A stretch of DNA of 5,209 bases. Source: an uncultured bacterium (GTDB taxonomy: Bacteria; Patescibacteriota; Patescibacteriia; Patescibacteriales; UBA12465). A model generated the notes under the pieces. It did not search any database. It was given only the letters and a program-made list of their open reading frames with translations, and had not been told where the DNA came from. Numbering within the stretch: position 1 is the first letter of the stretch; every line of letters begins with the position of its first letter. A program made the translations under genes and the position numbers. Where the stretch lies: positions 1 through 5,209 of the forward strand of contig CAIVBF010000065.1 in the NCBI GenBank assembly GCA_903904095.1, read 5' to 3'. Shown in pieces: positions 1 through 5,209 of the stretch.

Positions 1-1
1 A

Positions 2-1159
2 AAAAAAAATAAAAAAAATTTAAATGTTTTATATTTTTTAGCTTTTATCTTGGCTATTTCAACCGCCCTACCAGCCTATATCCAGTCAAACTTCTTAAAA
101 CAATTCGTCAGTTTAAGTATTCTGAGCTTGTTTTTTATAATCGCCAATGTTGTAACGATTGTAGCAATCAGTATTTTCCCGAAATTAATAAAAAAGCTAA
201 ATAATTATTTTTTAACAAAAGTAACTCTTCTAATATACGGCGCCTCTCTGCTAGGGCTAACGATTTCAAACAATTCTAGCGCCGTTTTAATAAATATTAT
301 CCTATATATAGTAAGCTCAAACTTACTGTGGATTAATATGGATATATTAGTTGAAAGTTTTTCCGCCAACAACATAACCGGGAAAATAAGAGCTCTTTAT
401 TTTACATTCATGAACCTCGGTTGGATATTTTCACCGCTTTTATCATCATATTTAATATCTCTCGGGGGATATTCTTTGACTTTTTTCGCGGCCGCGATAT
501 TAATTGTCCCAGTTTTTTTCATATTTTTAAACCAAGGAAAAAATTTGCAAGATAAAATTAAATATTCTAAAGAAAAATTCAGCGTCGTTGCTAAAAAAAT
601 GTGGAACAATAAAAACCTACGAGGAATATTTTTTATATCATTGCTCCTTAGCTTATTTTTCAGTTCGGCGGTCGTTTATATCCCGATTTACCTTCATGAG
701 AACCTGGGAATGAGCTGGAGCGTTCTAGGTCCGATATTTTCTTTAATGCTTATTCCTTTTATTGTATTAGAAATACCGGCCGGAATTATTGCCGATAAAT
801 ACATCGGAGAAAAAGAATTATTATTTGCCGGATTTGCTGTTATAACCGTTTCCCTTTTCTTATTCTATTATATTGAAACTCCAACCGTCTGGATTTGGGC
901 CGCAGTCTTATTCGCCAGTCGTATTGGCGCCGCTCTAGTAGAAGCAATGCGCGAAGCATACTTCTTTAAAATTATTGACGTTAAAGATGTTGACCACATT
1001 AATATATTTAGAATGACCGGCCCTCTCGGCTATATTTTAGGGGCCGGTATAGCCATTATAACGACAATTTTCTTGCCCCTAGAATATCTATTCCTTATTT
1101 TAACCATAATAATGTTATCCTCATTTCTATTTGTTTTTTCCATAAAAGACACTAAATAA
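2..1159 (+). CDS. MFS transporter, 5' end cut by the window edge
   Basis: This is a 12-TM-type major facilitator superfamily permease in the inner membrane; its substrate cannot be told. The frame is open from base 2, giving 385 visible residues that begin with a Lys/Asn-rich stretch and then TM1 (about residues 8-25, NVLYFLAFILAISTALPAY). The first possible start in frame, TTG at 50, would cut TM1 in half, so the true start lies just left of the window. Six hydrophobic segments are followed by a charged cytoplasmic loop (about 164-200, many Lys) and six more segments, the usual 6+6 MFS plan. The loop after TM8 reads PAGIIADKYIGEKELL, the second-half copy of the MFS motif A (G-x3-D-K-x-G-x-K). 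MFS proteins are about 400 residues long, so only a few residues are missing. It ends in TAA; no terminator separates it from the tRNA unit. Family call is firm, function open. Confidence 0.88.
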   Translation, partial: KKNKKNLNVLYFLAFILAISTALPAYIQSNFLKQFVSLSILSLFFIIANVVTIVAISIFPKLIKKLNNYFLTKVTLLIYGASLLGLTISNNSSAVLINIILYIVSSNLLWINMDILVESFSANNITGKIRALYFTFMNLGWIFSPLLSSYLISLGGYSLTFFAAAILIVPVFFIFLNQGKNLQDKIKYSKEKFSVVAKKMWNNKNLRGIFFISLLLSLFFSSAVVYIPIYLHENLGMSWSVLGPIFSLMLIPFIVLEIPAGIIADKYIGEKELLFAGFAVITVSLFLFYYIETPTVWIWAAVLFASRIGAALVEAMREAYFFKIIDVKDVDHINIFRMTGPLGYILGAGIAIITTIFLPLEYLFLILTIIMLSSFLFVFSIKDTK

Positions 1160-1168
1160 TCGTCTAAA

Positions 1169-1197
1169 TTGACTTTTAAGCATTAATTTTATAGAAT
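1169..1197 (+). promoter_or_regulatory. sigma70-type promoter of the tRNA-Gly gene
   Basis: The -35 box TTGACT (1169-1174) and the -10 box TAGAAT (1192-1197) each differ from consensus by one base and are separated by exactly 17 nt. Transcription would begin near 1204, about 15 nt before the mature tRNA 5' end, leaving a short leader for RNase P to remove. The boxes lie in the 60-nt gap between the MFS stop codon and the tRNA, so the tRNA does not depend on read-through from the transporter gene. AT-rich DNA yields chance -10 boxes often, but the good -35, ideal spacing and position make this convincing. Confidence 0.7.
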
Positions 1198-1219
1198 AGT
1201 TAATAATCAGAATATATAA

Positions 1220-1295
1220 GCGGGTATCGTATAATGGTTTTTTATATCAGCCTTCCAAGCTGAGGATAGGGGTTCGATTCCCCTTACCCGCTCCA
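1220..1295 (+). tRNA. tRNA-Gly, anticodon TCC (reads GGA/GGG)
   Basis: A complete cloverleaf of 76 nt with encoded 3' CCA. The acceptor stem GCGGGTA (1220-1226) pairs fully with TACCCGC (1285-1291). The anticodon stem TCAGC/GCTGA (1247-1251/1259-1263) encloses the loop CTTCCAA, with anticodon TCC at 1254-1256. A 4-nt variable loop GGAT is followed by the T-stem AGGGG/CCCCT around TTCGATT. The discriminator is T1292, and CCA is 1293-1295. The D-arm GTAT...TTAT is weak: G-U, U-A, A-U and a U-U mismatch. From memory the same U-U position occurs in E. coli tRNA-Gly(UCC), whose first 18 nt are almost identical. The gene stands alone between its own promoter and terminator. Confidence 0.97.
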
Positions 1296-1298
1296 AAC

Positions 1299-1326
1299 AA
1301 AAACAGTTCCTCGGGGAACTGTTTTT
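1299..1326. terminator. Bidirectional intrinsic terminator between converging units
   Basis: A perfect stem CAGTTCC/GGAACTG (1304-1310/1315-1321) closes a TCGG tetraloop (1311-1314) and is extended by A-T pairs on both sides. On the + strand it is followed by six T (1322-1327), starting 8 nt after the tRNA CCA, so it ends the tRNA-Gly transcript. On the minus strand the same hairpin is followed by TTTTTGTTT and lies about 26 nt past the DoxX stop codon, so it can also end the five-gene operon. Both directions meet the rules for Rho-independent termination. Confidence 0.9.
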
Positions 1327-1352
1327 TGTATATAATAAAATAATAACTCAAT

Positions 1353-1766
1353 CTATTTCTCTTTATTAATCAAAAAGCTTATCAAAATAATTAAAAAAAC
1401 AAAATGTAAAAAAAAGTCGGTCGGTGTTAAGTTAAAAACAAATAATTCACCGGCCTTAAAAAATAAATTTAAACCGTCTAGATAAACTGCGTTCACTAAT
1501 GCACCAATCAAAAAAATAATAAAAATTATTGATACAATTTTTAAGTACTTATTAAAAATAAGCAGGAAACCGCCAGCAATTTCTAAAATAATCAAGGGCC
1601 AAGAAAAAATAACCGGTATATTTAAAAGTTCAAGTTCTTGAAAGGCGGCGCCACTATTAAAAACTCTAAAAAAACCGGCCGTTAAAAAAACAAAGCCAAT
1701 CAGGATTCTTAGCAAGTCTGATTGAGTTAAAATAATTTTTTTATTTTTTAAATTTTCCAAAGTCAT
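1353..1766 (-). CDS. DoxX-family small membrane protein
   Basis: A 137-residue integral membrane protein with four predicted TM helices (about 18-36, 54-71, 74-95 and 117-133) and short charged ends, the usual size and layout of the DoxX/DoxD-like family. Family-typical features seen are the first helix with R20...G24...TAGFFRVF (29-36) and the second-helix motif LEIAGGFLLI (61-70), with the conserved E62 and GG. DoxX proteins have been tied to thiosulfate:quinone oxidation in archaea and to redox or oxidative stress complexes in other bacteria, but no partner of those kinds is nearby, so no role is assigned. It is the last gene of the minus-strand row. Its ATG lies 26 nt inside the preceding glycosyltransferase gene, with no clear Shine-Dalgarno sequence, which suggests translation coupled to that gene. 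No later start fits without cutting into the N-terminal region before helix 1. Stop is TAG. Confidence 0.85.
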   Translation of the reverse strand: MTLENLKNKKIILTQSDLLRILIGFVFLTAGFFRVFNSGAAFQELELLNIPVIFSWPLIILEIAGGFLLIFNKYLKIVSIIFIIFLIGALVNAVYLDGLNLFFKAGELFVFNLTPTDFFLHFVFLIILISFLINKEK

Positions 1767-2451
1767 ATTCTACTATTTTTTTCTTTATTTTTATGTTTAA
1801 TAAAGTAAATAAACCCATTTTAAGCCATTTAAACAAAGTCTTAAATGCACCATCATTTTCCATCCGTCTAGAAGAGTATAATAATTTAATTGACCTAATC
1901 ATCCGGAATTTCCCAATTTTTGCCGAACGAGAGCAATAATCATAATCTTCAGCTAACAAAATTTCCGTATCAAAACCATTTATTTTTTTATTTATTTCAT
2001 TTCTTACTATTATCCCAGCGCCGATTCCGATTGGCGATATTAATTGCCTAAACAAAGCCAAGCTATTAACCACTAAAGCAAAGAAAGAATATAAAAAACA
2101 ATTGGGATTGAACTGAACGTAAAAAGCGGCAACATCTAACTTTTTTTCGTTAAACTCGGATATAGCTAATGATAAAAAATTTTCCTGCAAAACCGTGTCG
2201 GCGTCTAAAAACAAGATTAAATCACCATGAGCAATATTGGCACCACCATTTCTTTGCCAGGAAGGATGATGATGTATATTATCAACAATAAAAATACATC
2301 CCGTCTCTTTAGCTATGGCCGGAGTTTTATCAGAAGATCCACCATCGGAAACAATTATTTCATAATCTAAATAATCCTGTTTCTTAATAGAATTAATCAG
2401 TCGCGGCAAATACACCTCTTCGTTCAATGTTGGAATTACAATTGAGATCAT
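1741..2451 (-). CDS. Family 2 (GT-A) glycosyltransferase
   Basis: A 236-residue cytoplasmic enzyme that moves a sugar from a nucleotide-sugar (or similar) donor to an acceptor; both substrates are unknown. The GT2 fold is clear: N-terminal strand and helix ISIVIPTLNEEVYLPRLI (2-19), the nucleotide-binding SDGGSSDKT (35-43), RNGGANIAHGDLILFLDADT (67-86) with the metal-binding DxD as D83-A84-D85, and the acceptor-side acidic pair E168-D169 in LLAEDYDY. Arg195-Arg196 after the ED motif may take the place of the (Q/R)xxRW element. Residues 117-148 are hydrophobic and could sit on or in the membrane; there is no C-terminal TM pair as in dolichol-phosphate-mannose synthase-like GT2s that carry one. 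The length is that of a stand-alone catalytic domain. The ATG follows the hydrolase stop codon after a single nucleotide, and the 3' end overlaps the DoxX gene. No Shine-Dalgarno sequence is visible. Confidence 0.92.
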   Translation of the reverse strand: MISIVIPTLNEEVYLPRLINSIKKQDYLDYEIIVSDGGSSDKTPAIAKETGCIFIVDNIHHHPSWQRNGGANIAHGDLILFLDADTVLQENFLSLAISEFNEKKLDVAAFYVQFNPNCFLYSFFALVVNSLALFRQLISPIGIGAGIIVRNEINKKINGFDTEILLAEDYDYCSRSAKIGKFRMIRSIKLLYSSRRMENDGAFKTLFKWLKMGLFTLLNIKIKKKIVEYDFGKFKK

Positions 2452-2452
2452 A

Positions 2453-3457
2453 TTAATTAAAAATAGTTTTAGCTAATTGCCAATAACTATCATCACCATT
2501 CTTAGCTTTAAAATACCACCATTCTACGCCCCATAAATAAGCCTTATCAAAATTAATATTTATAGCATATTGTAAATTTGCTTTAAATTGTTTTAAATTA
2601 AAAGATTTATCCGCTTCTTTTTCAGACAAATACATCATGCTTCCCTCCGGAACCCACGGTTCAGCTTGTAATTCAACAATAATTCTATTTCCTGATTTTA
2701 TGCCGGCCATATACGCTTTAAGGCCATAAAACCAAGCTGGAATCGGATAACGAACATAACCACTAAAATTACCCCAAACTACTCTATAAACCGTTGTGCC
2801 AAATATATCCGCCAATTTGCCCTCTTTTCGCCAAAAGCTCAGCTCTCCGGGAGCAGAGATTATAATCTTTCTATTATCTAATTTTTTAACTAGAGCTAAT
2901 TCGCTCTTAAAAAAATTTTCATCACTAGGCGGACAGACACCAAAAGCATCAAAGAATGGCTCATTCTCTAGTTGCCAATCAACAACGGCCGGATTATCTT
3001 TATAATGATTTACAACTTGTTCAATCATTTTAAGCGCACTAGATTGTGTGACGCTTAAATTTTTCCCATTAATCCATCCCGGGGCGTGGCACTCCGGCCA
3101 ACGAGGCAAGCGCCAACCAATATTTACAATAAAATGTACATTATTTTTTGCCCCCTCATTAATTAAATAGTCGTAGTCGGAAAAATCATATACACCCTCT
3201 TTTATTTCAATTTCGTCCCAATAAATGGGCAAACGAATCTCTTTAACCTTAAGATCACTTAGAATTGCTCCGTAAACCTCTTTCCAGTCTAGACCCATCT
3301 CGGTACAAAACTTTTTTGAATAAGTAACACCAAAATAGTTCGGTTTATATTTTAAATCTTCCTTAAGAGGATAATTACTCGCAAATTTTGTAAAATAAAC
3401 AAATAAAAATACAACAAGAACGATAAAAAAAGAGAATAATAAAAGTCTTCGCTTCAT
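2453..3457 (-). CDS. Membrane-anchored clan GH-A-like glycoside hydrolase
   Basis: A 334-residue protein with a short basic N-terminus (MKRR), one hydrophobic segment (about 5-22) with no obvious cleavage site, and a long soluble part. It is therefore probably tethered to the membrane and faces outward. The soluble part reads as a (beta/alpha)8 barrel of the GH5/GH39/GH42 kind: FGVTYSKKF (42-50) at the start, IRLPIYWDEIEIKEGVYDF (74-92), VDWQLENEP (159-167) with the acid/base candidate E166 after N165, and IIVELQAEPW (259-268) with E262 as the likely nucleophile at the end of strand 7. AYLWGVEWW (306-314) fits strand 8. C51, C123 and C175 all lie in the exported part; a disulfide is possible. 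ATG 3457 is chosen because it precedes the anchor directly and follows the transporter stop by 2 nt; an ATG at 3532 would add 25 residues encoded inside the transporter gene. The sugar substrate is unknown. Confidence 0.88.
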   Translation of the reverse strand: MKRRLLLFSFFIVLVVFLFVYFTKFASNYPLKEDLKYKPNYFGVTYSKKFCTEMGLDWKEVYGAILSDLKVKEIRLPIYWDEIEIKEGVYDFSDYDYLINEGAKNNVHFIVNIGWRLPRWPECHAPGWINGKNLSVTQSSALKMIEQVVNHYKDNPAVVDWQLENEPFFDAFGVCPPSDENFFKSELALVKKLDNRKIIISAPGELSFWRKEGKLADIFGTTVYRVVWGNFSGYVRYPIPAWFYGLKAYMAGIKSGNRIIVELQAEPWVPEGSMMYLSEKEADKSFNLKQFKANLQYAININFDKAYLWGVEWWYFKAKNGDDSYWQLAKTIFN

Positions 3458-3459
3458 AC

Positions 3460-4395
3460 TTAAATAGTTAAAAAATAAATTCCAACGCCGACCACTATAA
3501 TTGCTAAGCCTTTCTGGACAACAATACGCCAAGAAAAAGTTTCCTTTAATAATTTAGGCGACATAATTGCTAGAACGGTACTTATCAAAAGTAGAAAAGC
3601 ATACTGAAACCCCTGAAGGGCATTAACTAAGGTAACCGATCCTAAAAATATCGCATAATTTTGCAACATAAAACCGGCCGATCCGAATCCCTGGTTAACA
3701 AAAACTAATATTTTATTTTTATTAGGGTTCTTTTTTCCTATCGCCGCCATAACTTTTTTTCTATCTTTCTTTGATATTAAAAATAGAAAAACAAAAATAG
3801 CCGCGCCCAAACGGGACCAAATAAAAGCGCTTAAAAATGGCTGGAAGCTATAAGTGTATTTTGAAATTATAAAATACAAAGAATAGGACAGGGCGGATAT
3901 AAGAGCAAATAATAAAGCATGAGAAAAACTCTTTTGTTCTATTTTTACTTTTTTTAATATTCTAGTTAAGTAAGTTCTTGATTGAGGCAATAGGGCGATT
4001 ATTAGAACGCCAACTAAAATAGTAGCTACTCCTATCAACTGATTATTGGTAAAATGTTCCTTAAAGAATAATATTGAAAATAATAATGAAAAAACAGGAG
4101 TCATGCCGCCAATAAAAACCAAAACTCTTGACGCTTCGCCGCGTCGCAATGATTCATATAAAAAATAAAGAGCAATTGAAAAAATAAATCCAACCGTAAT
4201 GTCTAGCAGAAATGGTAAAAAACCGGGCCACTTTAAAAACCAAGGCGCCGCCACAAAAACTACTAAACCCATTAAACAAATTAAAAAGGTATATGCTTTA
4301 CTACTTGGTAAAACATTGTCAATTAAAAACTTGTCCATTAAATTAGCAATTGCTAACAACGAATAAGCAAGTAATGCAACAAGAATCCAGGACAT
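3460..4395 (-). CDS. EamA/DMT-superfamily transporter
   Basis: A 311-residue inner-membrane protein with ten predicted helices in two five-helix repeats joined by a basic loop (about 140-157), as in the drug/metabolite transporter superfamily. The EamA signature is clear in the first repeat: GGMTPVFSLLFSILFFKEHF (96-115) followed by TNNQLIGVATILVGVLIIAL, matching the family's P...E...(T)...G pattern. The second repeat has NALQGFQYAFLLLISTVLA (258-276) and ends with KETFSWRIVVQKGLAIIVVGVGIYF. DMT members export metabolites or amino acids, or carry nucleotide sugars or lipid-linked sugars, so between two glycosyltransferases and a glycosidase a glycan-precursor role is possible but not shown. 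The ATG stands 16 nt after the stop of the upstream gene, and the stop codon TAA lies 2 nt before the hydrolase start. The region before the ATG is pure A/T with no Shine-Dalgarno sequence. Confidence 0.9.
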   Translation of the reverse strand: MSWILVALLAYSLLAIANLMDKFLIDNVLPSSKAYTFLICLMGLVVFVAAPWFLKWPGFLPFLLDITVGFIFSIALYFLYESLRRGEASRVLVFIGGMTPVFSLLFSILFFKEHFTNNQLIGVATILVGVLIIALLPQSRTYLTRILKKVKIEQKSFSHALLFALISALSYSLYFIISKYTYSFQPFLSAFIWSRLGAAIFVFLFLISKKDRKKVMAAIGKKNPNKNKILVFVNQGFGSAGFMLQNYAIFLGSVTLVNALQGFQYAFLLLISTVLAIMSPKLLKETFSWRIVVQKGLAIIVVGVGIYFLTI

Positions 4396-4411
4396 AATTT
4401 AAATATTAAAA

Positions 4412-5209
4412 CTATTTTATAATATTAGAGATATTATAAGTACCCATTTGCTCAGCATTTAAAAACCCATCAACAGCGGCTCGTGCTAAACGACCAGAAT
4501 CTAATAAATCCGGCAGCCATTCATTAACATATTCCGGATCCAAGCTATCAATCCCCGCTCCAACCCCGATTAACCATTCATTATTAGCATCTTCTTGGCT
4601 ACCAACCGGAGTAGAAATAATAATCGGTAAACCGAGTGCGCAATAAAAAGATAATTCCGATGGCTTAGTCCATAAAATATCGGTATTTCGCAAACACTGA
4701 TTAAACATTCTAAAGTAATCAACTTTCTCTGAGGCAAAAATAATTTTAATTCCCTTCTCACCGCTTAAATTCAGCTCTTTAATTGCAGACGTAAAATAGT
4801 CTCTAACATCTTCTCTGTTACCAGCTACTAAATTAAGTTTAATTTTTTTATCTTTTATAAATGAAATTAATTTATTTAAAATTAAAATACCAATTTCTTT
4901 TTGAGCGCCGGCGCCGCCAACCGCAAAAGTAATTTCAATCGGATTATCATCTTCTTTTTGATTTTTTATCTCAATATTTTTAATCAAAGACTGATATTTT
5001 TCTTGATAGACACCCTTCGGGTCAAGTTTAGAAATACGATTAGTTAAATCAGTTAAAATAATTTCTTTATTAGCGCCGATATTTTCAGTCGGCAAGGGGA
5101 AACCGGAGATAAAAATATTTTTTTCTTTTACGCCATACATTAATAGTTTTTTCTTAACGCTTTCGCTTGGTACTAAAAATTTTATACGGCTATGCTTCGG
5201 GTCAATTGG
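4412..5209 (-). CDS. GT-B glycosyltransferase (GT28/MGDG-synthase-like), 5' end cut
   Basis: The frame is open to the right edge, giving 265 visible residues; the ATG at 5140 is internal, because codons upstream (VPSESVKKKLL) continue the protein and match the family. The visible part covers the interdomain region and the whole C-terminal, donor-binding domain. VPSESVKKKLLMYGVKEKNI then FISGFPLP resembles the MGDG synthase/processive diacylglycerol glucosyltransferase pattern (V-P-S-x-x-V...L...G-[VI]-x-x-x-K-I...G-x-P). A glycine-rich loop, AVGGAGAQKEIG (96-107), would contact the donor phosphates. TKPSELSFYCALGLPIIIS (181-199) and TPVGSQEDANN (200-210) match the conserved TKPG...E...G-x-P and PGQE..N blocks. 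The acceptor-binding N-terminal domain, probably 100-150 residues, is missing. Likely job: adding a sugar to a lipid or lipid-linked acceptor at the inner face of the membrane (inference). It is the first visible gene of the operon and ends in TAG. Confidence 0.85.
   Translation of the reverse strand, partial: PIDPKHSRIKFLVPSESVKKKLLMYGVKEKNIFISGFPLPTENIGANKEIILTDLTNRISKLDPKGVYQEKYQSLIKNIEIKNQKEDDNPIEITFAVGGAGAQKEIGILILNKLISFIKDKKIKLNLVAGNREDVRDYFTSAIKELNLSGEKGIKIIFASEKVDYFRMFNQCLRNTDILWTKPSELSFYCALGLPIIISTPVGSQEDANNEWLIGVGAGIDSLDPEYVNEWLPDLLDSGRLARAAVDGFLNAEQMGTYNISNIIK

Noticed and set aside
1..22. A-rich run at the left edge as a repeat or regulatory tract
   Set aside because: It reads in frame as Lys/Asn codons at the N-terminus of the MFS protein, so it is coding sequence.
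397..609. Minus-strand 70-codon reading frame
   Set aside because: It is antisense to the MFS gene, shows no domain or membrane pattern of its own, and is explained as a shadow frame.
50..1159. TTG at 50 as the start of the MFS gene
   Set aside because: It falls in the middle of TM1, and the frame is open with a fitting hydrophobic stretch back to base 2. The ATG at 24 is out of frame and stops at 39-41.
1220..1295. tRNA gene as an integration site for a mobile element
   Set aside because: No second copy of the tRNA 3' end is present, and no integrase or phage gene is in the window.
1331..1336. TATAAT after the terminator as a + strand promoter
   Set aside because: No -35 element fits upstream, and only antisense of the DoxX gene follows; chance -10 boxes are common in such AT-rich DNA.
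2796..3005. Plus-strand 69-codon reading frame
   Set aside because: It is antisense to the hydrolase catalytic region, has Ser/Leu-rich composition and no recognisable feature.
3458..3532. Extended N-terminus of the hydrolase from ATG 3532
   Set aside because: Those 25 codons overlap the end of the EamA gene in another frame, encode a Cys/Arg-rich stretch unlike a signal sequence, and ATG 3457 lies right before a classic membrane anchor.
4317..4322. Perfect minus-strand TTGACA inside the EamA gene as an internal promoter
   Set aside because: There is no good -10 box 16-18 nt downstream; the bases encode Ile-Asp-Asn in the protein.
4570..4761. Minus-strand 63-codon reading frame inside the GT-B gene
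   Set aside because: It overlaps the conserved donor-binding blocks of the GT-B gene in another frame and has no independent support.
1..5209. TGA read as glycine (code 25), as in Gracilibacteria and Absconditabacteria
   Set aside because: No in-frame TGA is needed in any gene, all reach full length under the standard bacterial code, and the tRNA-Gly anticodon is TCC, not TCA. The lack of TGA stops among six genes is too few to mean more.

Overview
The window looks like a piece of a Patescibacteria (Candidate Phyla Radiation) or similar small bacterial genome. This is inferred from the low GC content with long A/T runs, very tight gene packing, Lys/Asn/Ile-rich proteins, the near absence of Shine-Dalgarno sequences, and the style of the membrane and glycan proteins. 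Standard bacterial code fits: every gene reads through with no internal TGA, and all six visible stops are TAA or TAG.

The left part is on the + strand. A major facilitator superfamily (MFS) transporter enters from beyond the left edge and ends at 1159. It is followed by a tRNA-Gly(TCC) gene (1220-1295) that has its own well-formed sigma70-type promoter (TTGACT-17 nt-TAGAAT, 1169-1197). A strong hairpin with T-tracts on both sides (1299-1326) follows. It can stop the tRNA transcript from the left and the opposing operon from the right.

The rest (1353-5209) is one compact minus-strand gene row, read right to left. It holds a GT-B glycosyltransferase of the GT28/MGDG-synthase type (5' end outside the window), a 10-TM EamA/DMT-type transporter, a membrane-anchored clan GH-A-like glycoside hydrolase, a GT-A family 2 glycosyltransferase, and a small 4-TM DoxX-family protein. 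Spacings are +16, +2, +1 and -26 nt, so co-transcription and translational coupling are very likely. The operon promoter lies outside the window.

Together, two glycosyltransferases, an extracytoplasmic glycosidase and a DMT transporter suggest a cell-envelope glycan or glycolipid module: inside assembly, possible transport, outside trimming. This is inference from gene content; no substrate can be read from the sequence. Three obvious start choices needed correction: the MFS and GT-B frames are open to the window edges, and the hydrolase starts at 3457 rather than at an upstream ATG inside the transporter gene. I saw no mobile element, CRISPR array or clearly novel defence-type system.
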